Source: Streptomyces xantholiticus
Lineage (GTDB): Bacteria > Actinomycetota > Actinomycetes > Streptomycetales > Streptomycetaceae
Direction of reading: 5' to 3'
Length of the DNA stretch: 64,000 nucleotides
Assembly: GCF_014651015.1 (NCBI RefSeq)
Contig: NZ_BMWB01000002.1
Location: 1 to 64,000 of the forward strand
Made by a program: the position numbers and the translations under genes. The stretch's first letter is position 1. Each line of letters begins with the position of its first letter. Positions 50,642 to 59,334 of the stretch are shown here, piece by piece. The notes beneath the pieces were generated by a model that was given only the letters and a program-made list of their open reading frames with translations, was not told the origin of the DNA and made no database searches.

Positions 50642-51904
50642 GTGAACTCGACCAATCGCACCGTGGTCGTCACCGGTATCGGCGCAACCACACCGTTGGG
50701 TGGCGACAGCGCATCGACCTGGGAAGGTCTCATCGCCGGGCGTTCCGGTGTGAAGCTGCTCGAGGGCGAGCGCTTCGCCGACCTTCCGGTGAGGATCGCG
50801 GCGCCCGCCGCGGTCGACCCGGGCGAGGTGCTGCCGCGCCCGCTGGCCCGCAAGCTCGACCGCTCCGCGCAGTTCGCCGTGATCGCGGCCCGCGAGGCGT
50901 GGGCCGACGCCGGCTACACCGCACCCGCCGGCGAGGACGAGGCCGTTGCCCCCGCCCGGCTGGGCACCGTCATCGCCTCCGGCATCGGCGGCGTGACGAC
51001 CCTGCTCGACCAGTACGACGTGCTCAAGGAGAAGGGCGTACGCCGCGTCTCCCCGCACACCGTTCCCATGCTGATGCCGAACGGCCCCTCCGCCAACGTC
51101 GGCCTCGAGGTGAACGCCCAGGCGGGCGTGCACACCCCGGTGTCCGCGTGCGCGTCCGGTGCCGAAGCGATCGGTTACGCCGTCGAGATGATCCGCACCG
51201 GCCGTGCCGACGTGGTCGTCGCCGGCGGCACGGAGGCGGCGATCCACCCGCTGCCGATCGCGGCGTTCGCCAACATGATGGCGATGTCCAAGAACAACGA
51301 CGAGCCCGAGAAGGCCTCGCGCCCCTACGACACCGCTCGTGACGGCTTCGTCCTCGGCGAGGGCGCGGGCGTCGTGGTCCTCGAGTCCGCCGAGCACGCG
51401 GCCGCGCGCGGCGCGAAGGTCTACTGCGAGGTGCTGGGCCAGGGCCTGTCCGCGGACAGCCACCACATCGCGCAGCCGGAGCCCACCGGCCGCGGTATCG
51501 CGGCGGCGCTGCGGAACCTGCTGGAGACCACGGACCTCAAGCCGTCCGAGGTCGTCCACCTCAACGCACATGCGACGTCCACCCCGCAGGGTGACGTCGC
51601 GGAGATCAAGGCGCTGCGGGCCGTCCTCGGCGACGACCTGGACCATGTCGCGGTCTCCGCGACCAAGTCGATGACGGGTCACCTGCTGGGCGGCGCCGGC
51701 GGCATCGAGACGGTGGCGACGGTGCTGGCTCTGCACAACCGCACGGCCCCGCCGACGATCAACGTCGACGACCTCGACGAGACGGTCGACGCGGACGTGG
51801 TCCGCGGCGAGCCGCGGGCGCTGCCGGAGGGCACGATCGCGGCGATCAACAACTCGTTCGGCTTCGGCGGCCACAACGTGGTGCTGGCGTTCCGCACGGT
51901 CTGA
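50642..51904 (+). CDS. fabF: Beta-ketoacyl-ACP synthase II FabF
   Basis: A 420-residue elongating condensing enzyme. Cys170 lies in VSACASGAEAIGY; the two histidines are in LNAHATSTPQGD and KSMTGHLLGGAGG. GTG 50642 follows GGAGAAAGAATTCCT. Last gene of the fatty-acid operon, closed by a series of hairpins. Confidence 0.97.
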   Translation: MNSTNRTVVVTGIGATTPLGGDSASTWEGLIAGRSGVKLLEGERFADLPVRIAAPAAVDPGEVLPRPLARKLDRSAQFAVIAAREAWADAGYTAPAGEDEAVAPARLGTVIASGIGGVTTLLDQYDVLKEKGVRRVSPHTVPMLMPNGPSANVGLEVNAQAGVHTPVSACASGAEAIGYAVEMIRTGRADVVVAGGTEAAIHPLPIAAFANMMAMSKNNDEPEKASRPYDTARDGFVLGEGAGVVVLESAEHAAARGAKVYCEVLGQGLSADSHHIAQPEPTGRGIAAALRNLLETTDLKPSEVVHLNAHATSTPQGDVAEIKALRAVLGDDLDHVAVSATKSMTGHLLGGAGGIETVATVLALHNRTAPPTINVDDLDETVDADVVRGEPRALPEGTIAAINNSFGFGGHNVVLAFRTV

Positions 51905-51912
51905 TTCATCGG

Positions 51913-51948
51913 GCGAGGCCCGCGTCCCCCCGGGGGCGCGGGCCTCGC
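51913..51948 (+). terminator. First hairpin after fabF
   Basis: GCGAGGCCCGCG and CGCGGGCCTCGC with an inner C5/G5 pairing, 9 bp after the stop. Confidence 0.85.
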
Positions 51949-51994
51949 GCGTTTGCCGGGAGGTTCCGCCCCCGGTACCCCCCGGCTTCGAACG

Positions 51995-52025
51995 CCGAAC
52001 GGGCTGACAAAGTCAGCCCGTTCGG
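51995..52025. terminator. Second hairpin after fabF
   Basis: Perfect 14-bp arms CCGAACGGGCTGAC and GTCAGCCCGTTCGG with loop AAA. Confidence 0.75.
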
Positions 52026-52032
52026 GGGAACG

Positions 52033-52056
52033 TCCCACGGCCACCAGGCCGTGGGA
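52033..52056. terminator. Third hairpin after fabF
   Basis: Perfect 10-bp arms TCCCACGGCC and GGCCGTGGGA, loop ACCA. The rest of the 51905-52291 spacer shows no gene. Confidence 0.6.
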
Positions 52057-52291
52057 GGAGTGTGAGGACAGCGCGCGAAGCGCGGTACGGGGCCGGGCAG
52101 AGCCCGGTTTCGGGATGGGGGGGACCACTCACTCCGTCAGGCGTAGGGGGGCGCGTAGGGGAAGAGCCCCGCGCAGCGGCCCACCCGCCTCCACAGCGGC
52201 GCCCGCAGCGCACGCGCCCACTGCCGAACGCGGAGACGCCCAGCCCAGGCCGGCAACGCCGACGTGCCCCGGGGCGGGCCCGGGTCCGGGG

Positions 52292-52786
52292 TCAGACGAC
52301 CTGGTGGAGCCACCGCACCGGCGCTCCCTCCCCCGCGTACCGGAACGGCTCCAGTTCGTCGTCCCACGGCTTCCCCAGCAGCTTCGCGATCTCGGCCTCC
52401 AGGTCCGTCTCGCCCTGCGTGGACCGCGCCAGCGCCGCCCGCAGGCGGTCCTCGGGGACGAGGATGTCGCCGTGGATGCCGGTCACCGCGTGGAAGATGC
52501 CGAGGTCCGGCGTGGCGCTGTAGCGCTCGCCCTCGGCCGCGGCGGACGGCTCCGCCGTCACTTCGAAGCGCAGGAGATGCCAACCGCGCAGCGCGGACGC
52601 CAGCTTGGACGCCGTGCCCGCCTCGCCCTTCCAGGAGAACTCGGCTCTCCAGGTGCCGGGCGATGCGGGCTGCCGGATCCAGTCCAACTGGACCCGGACG
52701 CCGAGTACGCCCGCGACCGCCCATTCGACATGCGGGCACAGCGCGCGCGGTGCGGAGTGAACGTACAGAACGCCACGTGTCGTCAC
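52292..52786 (-). CDS. DUF3145 protein
   Basis: A 164-residue actinobacterial protein. TTRGVLYVHSAPRALCPHVE and the later GIFHAVTGIHGDILVPEDRL are the DUF3145 signature segments. No signal or membrane segment. Convergent with the fatty-acid operon, the same position as in S. coelicolor by memory (next to fabF). Function unknown. GTG 52786 start. Confidence 0.92.
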   Translation of the reverse strand: MTTRGVLYVHSAPRALCPHVEWAVAGVLGVRVQLDWIRQPASPGTWRAEFSWKGEAGTASKLASALRGWHLLRFEVTAEPSAAAEGERYSATPDLGIFHAVTGIHGDILVPEDRLRAALARSTQGETDLEAEIAKLLGKPWDDELEPFRYAGEGAPVRWLHQVV

Positions 52787-53044
52787 CGGGACCTCCAGTG
52801 TGGGACGAGGTTCGCCTTCCCAGCGGCCTCAGTAAACAGCATCGGGAACAAGTCTCCACAAAAGGGACGGCATGTGACGTGATGTAATTTACCGGCGCCG
52901 ATCGGGGAGGTGGGCCTCTGGGTCGACGAGGCAAAAGTTACCGTGCGAGACGCGCCACGGGGTGACGTAATGTCGGTCCTGGGGCCCGTACGCACCAAGC
53001 TTTCACTCGGCAGGAGGTCGGATGCCGGGTTTGCAGAGGGGGAA

Positions 53045-53980
53045 GTGACCTTGGGACAGCGCAGCACGCGCAGCGGGACACGCCGCGCACGCACCGGCGT
53101 CGCCGCCGCGCTCGCCACCGCGACCCTGGCGGCCGGAGCACTGGCGGCATGTGACTCGTCGTCAGAGTCCGACGGCCGGCGCCCGCCCGGCGCCTCCGCG
53201 CGTCCCTCCCCCAGCCCCAGCCCCACCCCGGTGTGGGACCGCAGCCCGGACTCGCTCGCGGCGGTCGGCGACTCCATCACCCGCGGTTTCGACGCGTGCA
53301 TGGTGCTGTCGGACTGCCCCGAGGTGTCGTGGGCGACCGGAACGGACACCGGGGTGAACAGTCTCGCCATGCGTCTGCTGGGCGCGTCGGGGGTGAAGGA
53401 GCGCAGCTGGAACCTCGCCCGTTCCGGCGCCGACGCCGCGGACCTGCCGGAGCAGATGGCACGCGCCGCGGCCCACGACCCGGAACTGGTCACGGTGATG
53501 ATCGGCGCGAACGACGCCTGTGCGGACACCGTGGGCCGGATGACTCCCGTCGAGGAGTTCCGCGCGTCCCTCGAGGCTGCCATGGACCGACTGAGGAACG
53601 ATGCTCCGAAGGCACAGGTCTATGTCGCCAGCGTGCCGGACCTGAAGCGGCTGTGGTCCGAGGGCCGGGGCGACGCGCTGGGCAGCCGGATATGGGAACT
53701 GGGCATCTGCGCGACGATGCTCGGCGACGCGCAGGACGTGGGCGTCCGGGCACAGCAGCGCAGGGACACCGTCCAGCAGCGGGTCGTCGCGTACAACGAG
53801 GTGCTGAAGGACGTCTGTGCGAAGGACGACCGCTGCCGGTACGACGGTGGGGCCGTCTTCGACTATCGCTTCTCCGGTGCGCAGTTGAGCCGCTGGGACT
53901 GGTTCCACCCCGGCAGGGACGGCCAGCAGCGGCTGGCGGAGATCGCGCACCGCAACGTCACGGCAGCGCAGGTGCCTTGA
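53045..53980 (+). CDS. SGNH/GDSL-family lipoprotein hydrolase
   Basis: About 311 residues; start taken at GTG 53045, with TTG 53051 possible (GGGGGA upstream of both). Arginine-rich n-region, hydrophobic stretch and lipobox LAACD, then a Ser/Pro linker. The SGNH blocks are clear: AVGDSITRGFD (block I serine), GANDAC (block III asparagine), and DWFHPGRDGQ (block V Asp and His). Several cysteines in the mature part could form disulfides. An exported esterase; substrate unknown. Confidence 0.9.
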   Translation: MTLGQRSTRSGTRRARTGVAAALATATLAAGALAACDSSSESDGRRPPGASARPSPSPSPTPVWDRSPDSLAAVGDSITRGFDACMVLSDCPEVSWATGTDTGVNSLAMRLLGASGVKERSWNLARSGADAADLPEQMARAAAHDPELVTVMIGANDACADTVGRMTPVEEFRASLEAAMDRLRNDAPKAQVYVASVPDLKRLWSEGRGDALGSRIWELGICATMLGDAQDVGVRAQQRRDTVQQRVVAYNEVLKDVCAKDDRCRYDGGAVFDYRFSGAQLSRWDWFHPGRDGQQRLAEIAHRNVTAAQVP

Positions 53981-54132
53981 GGTCCGGCGCCGCCGGGGAC
54001 GCGTGGGGCCCGGCCCGCCTCCGCTTCGCGCACCTGCCGAGTACCGCCATCGCCCCCGGTGGACACCGGTGCGGCCTTCCGCCCGACGCGGTGGCGCCGC
54101 GATACTGCGAGCCGGCCGACGAAAGGAATCCC

Positions 54133-55386
54133 GTGCCCCGAACACGCGCCCGCCTCGACGTGCTCGCGCTCGCCCTCCTCGCCTCCGCCGCCCTCGGCCT
54201 CACCGCGTCCCCGCTCGCGTCGGCAGCGCCCGTCCCGGCCGGCGCCCCGCTCACCGTGGAGGAGCAGCGGCTCGAACGGGCCGTTCCCCAGGAGATCCTG
54301 CGGCGCAGCGGCTTCGACTCGATGGCACCGGGCTTCGTACGGGCCCTGGAGGGTGCGACGTCCTACCGGCAGGCCGAGCGTGCCGTGGGGCGCCACGGGT
54401 CCGCCCTGTGGGAGCGGGCCGTGGACCGGGCGCAGGGCAAGGGCGCGGCGGGAGGCGATCTGAGCCGGGACGACGACCGGCCGCTGTACTGGGCGCGGCT
54501 CGGGATGACGGCCGGGCTGCGGCAGTGGCGGCCCGCGTTCGACGTGACGCAGGCACAGCGTGCGCGGCTGATGGACCGTCTGGAACGTTCCTCACGCGGT
54601 CAGGACTCGATGGACCTCCCCACCGGCAAGGGCCTCAAGCGCATCGTGATGACCGGCTTCGACCCCTTCACGCTCGACCGGGACATCCGTATCAGCAACC
54701 CCTCCGGCGCCACCGCCCTCGCTCTCGACGGCACCTTGATCCACACCTCGCAGGGACCTGCCAGGATCGAGACGGCGGTGTTCCCCGTGCGCTGGCAGGA
54801 CTTCGCCGACGGCACGGTCGAGCGGACGCTGGCGCGGCAGTTGCCGAAGGCGGACCTGTTCACCACGGTCAGCCAGGGCCGGGTGGGCCGGGTCGACATC
54901 GAGCGCTTCAACGGGGGGTGGCGCGGCGGCTTCCCGGACAACGACAACGTCTCCCGTACGGAGACGGTGCCGGTGGCCGACCCCGCCTCGCAACCGCAGT
55001 GGACGTCCACCTCTCTCCCGTACGAGGCGATCACCGCGGCTGACACGGGCCGTTTCCCGGTGTACGACAACACCTCCGTGACCGAGATCCCGGCCGGTGG
55101 AGGCGCCCCGGTCATCCGGCCGGACGGCCCGACCGAGGGTTCGACCGCACGCGCCGGTGGCGGTGGCAACTACCTCTCCAACGAGATCGCCTACCGCGCC
55201 ACGCTGCTGCGCGACCGTCTCGGCCTGGACGTACCGGGCGGTCATGTGCACACCCCGGTGCTGCAGTTCGCGCCGGGGAACACGACCGGGATCACCGACC
55301 TGGAGTTCGAACGCAACCGGCTGGACATCATCAGCCAGACACGCGAGATCATCCGGGTGGCTGCGGAGAGCGGCGAGGCGGGATGA
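54133..55386 (+). CDS. Secreted pyroglutamyl-peptidase-like protein lacking the active cysteine
   Basis: About 417 residues from GTG 54133 (AAAGGAATCCC upstream). Signal peptide about 1-33 (VLALALLASAALGLTASPLA, cleavage near ASA-AP). Residues about 170-415 resemble peptidase family C15: IVMTGFDPFTLD, ISNPSG, GGHVHTPVLQF. In the place of the usual Y-x-CN motif the protein has NYLSNEIAY, so Ser349 replaces the nucleophilic cysteine, while His373 is kept. About 120 extra residues precede the domain. It may be a serine-variant enzyme or a binding protein. Confidence 0.85.
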   Translation: MPRTRARLDVLALALLASAALGLTASPLASAAPVPAGAPLTVEEQRLERAVPQEILRRSGFDSMAPGFVRALEGATSYRQAERAVGRHGSALWERAVDRAQGKGAAGGDLSRDDDRPLYWARLGMTAGLRQWRPAFDVTQAQRARLMDRLERSSRGQDSMDLPTGKGLKRIVMTGFDPFTLDRDIRISNPSGATALALDGTLIHTSQGPARIETAVFPVRWQDFADGTVERTLARQLPKADLFTTVSQGRVGRVDIERFNGGWRGGFPDNDNVSRTETVPVADPASQPQWTSTSLPYEAITAADTGRFPVYDNTSVTEIPAGGGAPVIRPDGPTEGSTARAGGGGNYLSNEIAYRATLLRDRLGLDVPGGHVHTPVLQFAPGNTTGITDLEFERNRLDIISQTREIIRVAAESGEAG

Positions 55387-55393
55387 TGCCCGC

Positions 55394-56161
55394 ATGAAGA
55401 TCGCGGCAGGGCAGTTCACGTCAGCTCCGGGCGACATCGAGGCGAATGTCCACAGCATGCAGGCGCTCGTGAGGGAGGCGGCCGGGCGCGGCGCCCGGCT
55501 GGTCGCCTTCTGCGAGCTGGCTGCCACCGGTTACGACCTGGAGGCGATCGCCGAGGACCCGGGCCTGTGGCTGACGGAGGAGGATCCACGGCTGGAGCCG
55601 GTGCGCAAGGCGTGCCGTACGACGTCGACGGCGGCGCTGGTCGGCTGCGCAGTGCGTACGTCCGGCCCACGACCGGCCCTCTCCGCCCTCGTGATCGGCC
55701 CGGACGGTGAGCTGCTCGCCCGCTACGACAAGACGCATCTGCACGGTGCGGAACAGGACGTCTTCGCGGCAGGCACCGAGGACGGCCGCTTCATGCTCGA
55801 CGGTGTCCGGTTCGCGGTGGCGATCTGCTACGACAACCGCATTCCCGAGGTCGCGGAGCGGGCGAGGGCCGACGGCTGCCAGGTGTATGTGGCGAGTTCG
55901 GTCCTCGAGGAGGGCAACGACTCGTATCAGAAGGTCTACCCGGTCCGGGCGAGGGACAACGGCCTGCCGGTGCTGCTCGCCAACGCCGTGGGGCCGTGCA
56001 GCGTCGGCGACTGCCGGGGCGGCAGCGCGGTCTGGGGCCCGGACGGCGCCCTGCTCGCCACTGCGGGAACCAACGCCCCCGGCCTCGCGGTGGCGCAGGT
56101 GCTGCTCGACTCACCGCCCGGCCCGGAAGCCGCATCCGTGGTCACCGGCACACTGTCGTAG
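55394..56161 (+). CDS. Carbon-nitrogen hydrolase (nitrilase superfamily)
   Basis: A 255-residue cytoplasmic amidase-type enzyme. Triad Glu41 (AFCELAATGYD), Lys113 (RYDKTHLHG) and Cys145 (AICYDNRIPE) is intact, with a second Glu likely in the SSVLEEGND segment. ATG 55394 starts 7 bp after the C15-like gene's stop, so the two are probably cotranscribed. Substrate amide or nitrile unknown. Confidence 0.92.
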   Translation: MKIAAGQFTSAPGDIEANVHSMQALVREAAGRGARLVAFCELAATGYDLEAIAEDPGLWLTEEDPRLEPVRKACRTTSTAALVGCAVRTSGPRPALSALVIGPDGELLARYDKTHLHGAEQDVFAAGTEDGRFMLDGVRFAVAICYDNRIPEVAERARADGCQVYVASSVLEEGNDSYQKVYPVRARDNGLPVLLANAVGPCSVGDCRGGSAVWGPDGALLATAGTNAPGLAVAQVLLDSPPGPEAASVVTGTLS

Positions 56162-56197
56162 CTGTCGGGCACGCAGCGGCTCGGAAGCAGTAGGTGC

Positions 56198-56986
56198 CTA
56201 GTCGGGCTTGCGAAGGCTGTGCGGGCCCGCGTGTGCCGGCTCCGGGTCCTGCGGCGCGACCAGGTCGCGGACCATGAGCGTCGCGCCGGCGACCGCCCCC
56301 GGCATCAGGAAGACCGCGACGAACGGCACCAGGAACGACAGCGTGAGCGGCACGCCGAAGCCCAGGGTGCGCAGACGACGGCCCCTCAGCAGCGCCAGGC
56401 GCTCCTTCAGTTCGACGCCTCGCCGCTGGAGGGCCACGGCGGCCAGCTCCTCCGCCAGGAAGAAGCCGGAGACGCAGAACCCGATCACCGGGACGACGGT
56501 CTGGCCCACGACCGGGAGGAAGCCGCAGGCGAAGAGCAGCAGACCGTAGAAGACCACGCGCAGCACGATCCGCAGCGAGTCCCTGGCGGAGATCCACAGT
56601 TCACGCCAGAGCGGCAGCCCCGAATGGGGCACCTCGCCGCCCTCGGAGCGGTCGACCTGCTCGGAGAGGTTCTCGTAGAAGGGCTGGCCGACCAGGAGCG
56701 TCACGGCGGTGAAGGTGATCACCGCGACGAACAGCCCGAGGGCGAACAGCAGTGCCGTCAGCGTGCCGCGGAAGATGTCCAGCCACGGTGAGGACCAGTC
56801 GTCGGCGAACGGCGTCGCCCAGGCGATCACATCGTCGGCACCGAACACGAGACCGATGATCGCCCCTGTGTACAGCACCAAGGTCACCAGCCCCGGGAGC
56901 AGGCCGAAGCCGAACCACCGGCCGTGGCCGGCCACCCAGCGCTGGCCCTTCATCAGATAGCCGAAGCCCACCCCGAGATCACGCAT
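56198..56986 (-). CDS. EI24/CysZ-like membrane protein
   Basis: About 262 residues with five to six transmembrane segments. GFGYLMKGQRWVAGHGRWFG and VTLLVGQPFYENLSEQVDRS are typical of the EI24 domain; CysZ members are sulfate permeases. Conserved loop GFCVSGFFLAEELAAVALQR also fits. ATG 56986 lies 6 nt after TAGGGT, hence probably leaderless. Cargo in actinobacteria is not established. Confidence 0.9.
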   Translation of the reverse strand: MRDLGVGFGYLMKGQRWVAGHGRWFGFGLLPGLVTLVLYTGAIIGLVFGADDVIAWATPFADDWSSPWLDIFRGTLTALLFALGLFVAVITFTAVTLLVGQPFYENLSEQVDRSEGGEVPHSGLPLWRELWISARDSLRIVLRVVFYGLLLFACGFLPVVGQTVVPVIGFCVSGFFLAEELAAVALQRRGVELKERLALLRGRRLRTLGFGVPLTLSFLVPFVAVFLMPGAVAGATLMVRDLVAPQDPEPAHAGPHSLRKPD

Positions 56987-56992
56987 GCGCAC

Positions 56993-56998
56993 ACCCTA
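56993..56998 (-). promoter_or_regulatory. -10 element for leaderless EI24 gene
   Basis: Minus strand TAGGGT, 6 nt, then ATG 56986. Confidence 0.5.
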
Positions 56999-57102
56999 TC
57001 GGGGTGCCTCTTGTTGTTCGGCGGCCCAACCGGTGGACCCGGCGTACTGATCGTCATGGCAGGCGCCGTGGTGATCGTCGTGCCGTTTCCCCGTGGGACG
57101 CG

Positions 57103-57133
57103 CCGAGGGCCGCACCCGGGGTGCGGCCCTCGG
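57103..57133 (-). terminator. Terminator of the ohr gene
   Basis: CCGAGGGCCGCACCC and GGGTGCGGCCCTCGG, perfect 15-bp arms, 13 bp after the ohr stop. Confidence 0.85.
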
Positions 57134-57145
57134 TCGGACCGGGCC

Positions 57146-57568
57146 TCAGACCGCGAGATCGACCGTGATGTTGCCGCGGGTCGCCTTGGAGTACGGGCAG
57201 ACCTGGTGGGCCCTCTCGATCAGGTCCCTTGCAGTCGCGGCGTCCACGTTCGGGATGCTCGCGGAGAGCTTGACGATGAGGCCGAAGCCGTCGTCGTTCT
57301 TTCCGAGACCGACCTCGGCGGTGACCGTAGAGTCGGAAATGTCGGCCTTCTCCTGGCGGGAGACGACGACGAGGGCCTGCTGGAAACAGGCGCTGTAACC
57401 GGCGGCGAACAGCTGCTCCGGGTTGGTACCGGCGCCGCTGCCGCCCATCGCCTTGGGCGGTGTCACCACGAAGTCGAGGATGCCGTCATCCGTGGCGACG
57501 CGGCCGTCACGGCCGTTCTCCGCGGTGGCGACGGCGGTGTAGAGCACCTCGGACTGCTGGATCGACAT
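57146..57568 (-). CDS. ohr: Organic hydroperoxide resistance protein (Ohr/OsmC)
   Basis: A 140-residue thiol peroxidase reducing organic hydroperoxides with lipoyl-type reductants. The two active cysteines are Cys61 (AGYSACFQQAL) and Cys124 (HQVCPYSKATRGN), the hallmark of Ohr rather than OsmC. ATG 57568 follows AGGAGGAAGACCTC. The quinone-oxidoreductase gene lies 63 bp upstream on the same strand, and a MarR gene is divergent from that; together they look like a peroxide/quinone response locus. Confidence 0.95.
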   Translation of the reverse strand: MSIQQSEVLYTAVATAENGRDGRVATDDGILDFVVTPPKAMGGSGAGTNPEQLFAAGYSACFQQALVVVSRQEKADISDSTVTAEVGLGKNDDGFGLIVKLSASIPNVDAATARDLIERAHQVCPYSKATRGNITVDLAV

Positions 57569-57631
57569 GAGGTCTTCCTCCTGCTGGTACGCCGCGACTC
57601 GCGCCCACGATCGCGACGGCTGGGGAAGAGC

Positions 57632-58663
57632 CTAACGGGTGACCTTCTCGCCGAGAGAAACGATCATCTTTCCGGTGTTCTCGCCGCGCAGCATTCCGAC
57701 GAACGCCTCGTAGCCGTTCTCGATGCCCTCGACGACGGTTTCGCCGTACTTGAGCTCCCCGGAGGCCAGCCAGCCGGCCACCTCCTGGACGAACTGCGGC
57801 TGGAGCGCGCTGTGGTCGTTCACGAGCATGCCCTGCAGGCGCAGCCGCTTGCCGATGACGAGCGCGAGGTTCTTCGGGCCGGGGGCCGGCTCGGTGTTGT
57901 TGTACTGGGCGATCATTCCGCAGATGGTCGCGCGGCCGCCGACGTTGAACGAGGAGATCGCGGCCTCGAGGTGATCACCGCCCACGTTGTCGAAGTAGAC
58001 GTCGATGCCGTCGGGTGCGGCCTCCTTCAGCTGCTCGCCGACCGGGCCGCTCTTGTAGTTGAACGCCGCGTCGAAGCCGTACTCCTCGACGAGGAGCTTG
58101 ACCTTCTCATCGGAACCGGCCGAGCCGATGACGCGCGAGGCGCCCTTGATCCGGGCCATCTGGCCCACCTGGCTGCCGACGGCACCCGCGGCGCCGGAGA
58201 CGAACACGACGTCGCCCTCCTTGAAGGACGCGACCTCGAACAGGCCGGCGTACGCGGTGAGGCCGGTCATGCCGAGCACTCCGAGATAGGCGGAGAGCGG
58301 GGCGAGGGACGCGTCGACCTTGGTGGCGTGCTTGGCGGGCACGTCCGCGTACTCCCGCCAGCCGAGGCCGTGCAGGACGTGGTCGCCGACGGCGAAGCCC
58401 TCCGCGTTCGACGCGACGACCTCGCCGACCGCGCCGCCGTCCATCGGCTTGTCGAGCTGGAAGGGCGGAACGTACGACTTCACGTCGTTCATCCGGCCCC
58501 GCATGTAGGGGTCGACGGAGAAGTGCAGGTTGCGCACGAGGATGCGGCCTTCCGCCGGCTCGGCGACGGGCGCCTCCCGCAGCGCGAAGTCCTCGGCCTT
58601 GGGCCAGCCGTGCGGACGAGCGACGAGGTGCCATTCACGGCCGGACGCGGGGAGTGCGGACAT
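57632..58663 (-). CDS. NADP-dependent oxidoreductase, zinc-independent MDR family
   Basis: A 343-residue enzyme of the CurA/leukotriene B4 dehydrogenase group, reducing alpha,beta-unsaturated carbonyls or quinones. Cofactor motif VSGAAGAVGSQVGQMARI (about 148-165) and YFDNVGGDHLEAAI are typical; zinc ligands are absent. ATG 58663 follows AGGAGGCATGCAGT. Divergent from a MarR gene over a palindromic operator. Confidence 0.93.
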   Translation of the reverse strand: MSALPASGREWHLVARPHGWPKAEDFALREAPVAEPAEGRILVRNLHFSVDPYMRGRMNDVKSYVPPFQLDKPMDGGAVGEVVASNAEGFAVGDHVLHGLGWREYADVPAKHATKVDASLAPLSAYLGVLGMTGLTAYAGLFEVASFKEGDVVFVSGAAGAVGSQVGQMARIKGASRVIGSAGSDEKVKLLVEEYGFDAAFNYKSGPVGEQLKEAAPDGIDVYFDNVGGDHLEAAISSFNVGGRATICGMIAQYNNTEPAPGPKNLALVIGKRLRLQGMLVNDHSALQPQFVQEVAGWLASGELKYGETVVEGIENGYEAFVGMLRGENTGKMIVSLGEKVTR

Positions 58664-58713
58664 ACTGCATGCCTCCTAGAAAAGCTTCATTACCTGAAAC
58701 AACCATGCGCCTG

Positions 58714-58736
58714 AATATTTGAGATTGTCAAGTATT
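58714..58736. promoter_or_regulatory. MarR operator
   Basis: AATATTTGA and TCAAGTATT, inverted repeat (8 of 9 positions) around GATTG, an unusually A+T-rich island between divergent MDR and MarR genes. Confidence 0.75.
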
Positions 58737-58739
58737 GGG

Positions 58740-58745
58740 TATCCT
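58740..58745 (+). promoter_or_regulatory. -10 element for leaderless MarR gene
   Basis: TATCCT, 7 nt, then ATG 58753. The operator just upstream would cover the -35 region. Confidence 0.6.
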
Positions 58746-58752
58746 GATCCTC

Positions 58753-59211
58753 ATGGCCACCCAGCGAACAGACCCCCTGGCCCTCGAGGTCGTCGAGCTC
58801 ATCGGCACCGTGGTGGCCCGCTACCACGCCGAGTACGAGCAGGCGGCGGCCGAGCACGCCCTCACCGGGGCGCAGGCCCGGGTGCTGGGGCTGCTCTCCA
58901 TGGAGCCCATCCCCATGCGGCGCATGGCTCAGAAACTGAAGTGCGAGCCGTCGAACGTCACGGGCATTGTGGACCGCCTCGAGGCGCGCGGCCTGGTCGA
59001 GCGCCGCCCCGACCCGAGCGACCGCAGGGTGAAGCTGGCCGCGGCCACCCAGGAGGGCCGCAGCACGGCCCGCCGGCTGCGTGAGTCGCTGGACTTCGCG
59101 CGCGAGCCGCTGGCGCAGCTGACAGAGGTCGAGCGCGCGGTGCTGCGGGACCTGCTCAGACGAATGCTCGGCGAGGAGACGGCCGAGCCGCCGTCCGCCG
59201 CCGGATCCTGA
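58753..59211 (+). CDS. MarR-family regulator
   Basis: A 152-residue winged-helix repressor. The DNA-binding helix is MRRMAQKLKCEPSNVTGIVD and the wing ERRPDPSDRRVKLAAAT. One cysteine (Cys65 region, LKCEPS) lies in the recognition helix area, a possible redox sensor as in OhrR-like or quinone-sensing regulators; this is inference. It probably represses itself and the divergent oxidoreductase gene through the operator at 58714-58736. Confidence 0.93.
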   Translation: MATQRTDPLALEVVELIGTVVARYHAEYEQAAAEHALTGAQARVLGLLSMEPIPMRRMAQKLKCEPSNVTGIVDRLEARGLVERRPDPSDRRVKLAAATQEGRSTARRLRESLDFAREPLAQLTEVERAVLRDLLRRMLGEETAEPPSAAGS

Positions 59212-59334
59212 CCGCTGCGACGGGCTTCCAGGTGGGCGTCCCGCCCCGGCGGATGCCCAACACCGGCAGACCGTGCCCCAGCGATCCGCGTCGTGGCGGC
59301 GACGCGCGGCCGAGGCGGTGCCCGCGACGGCAGA

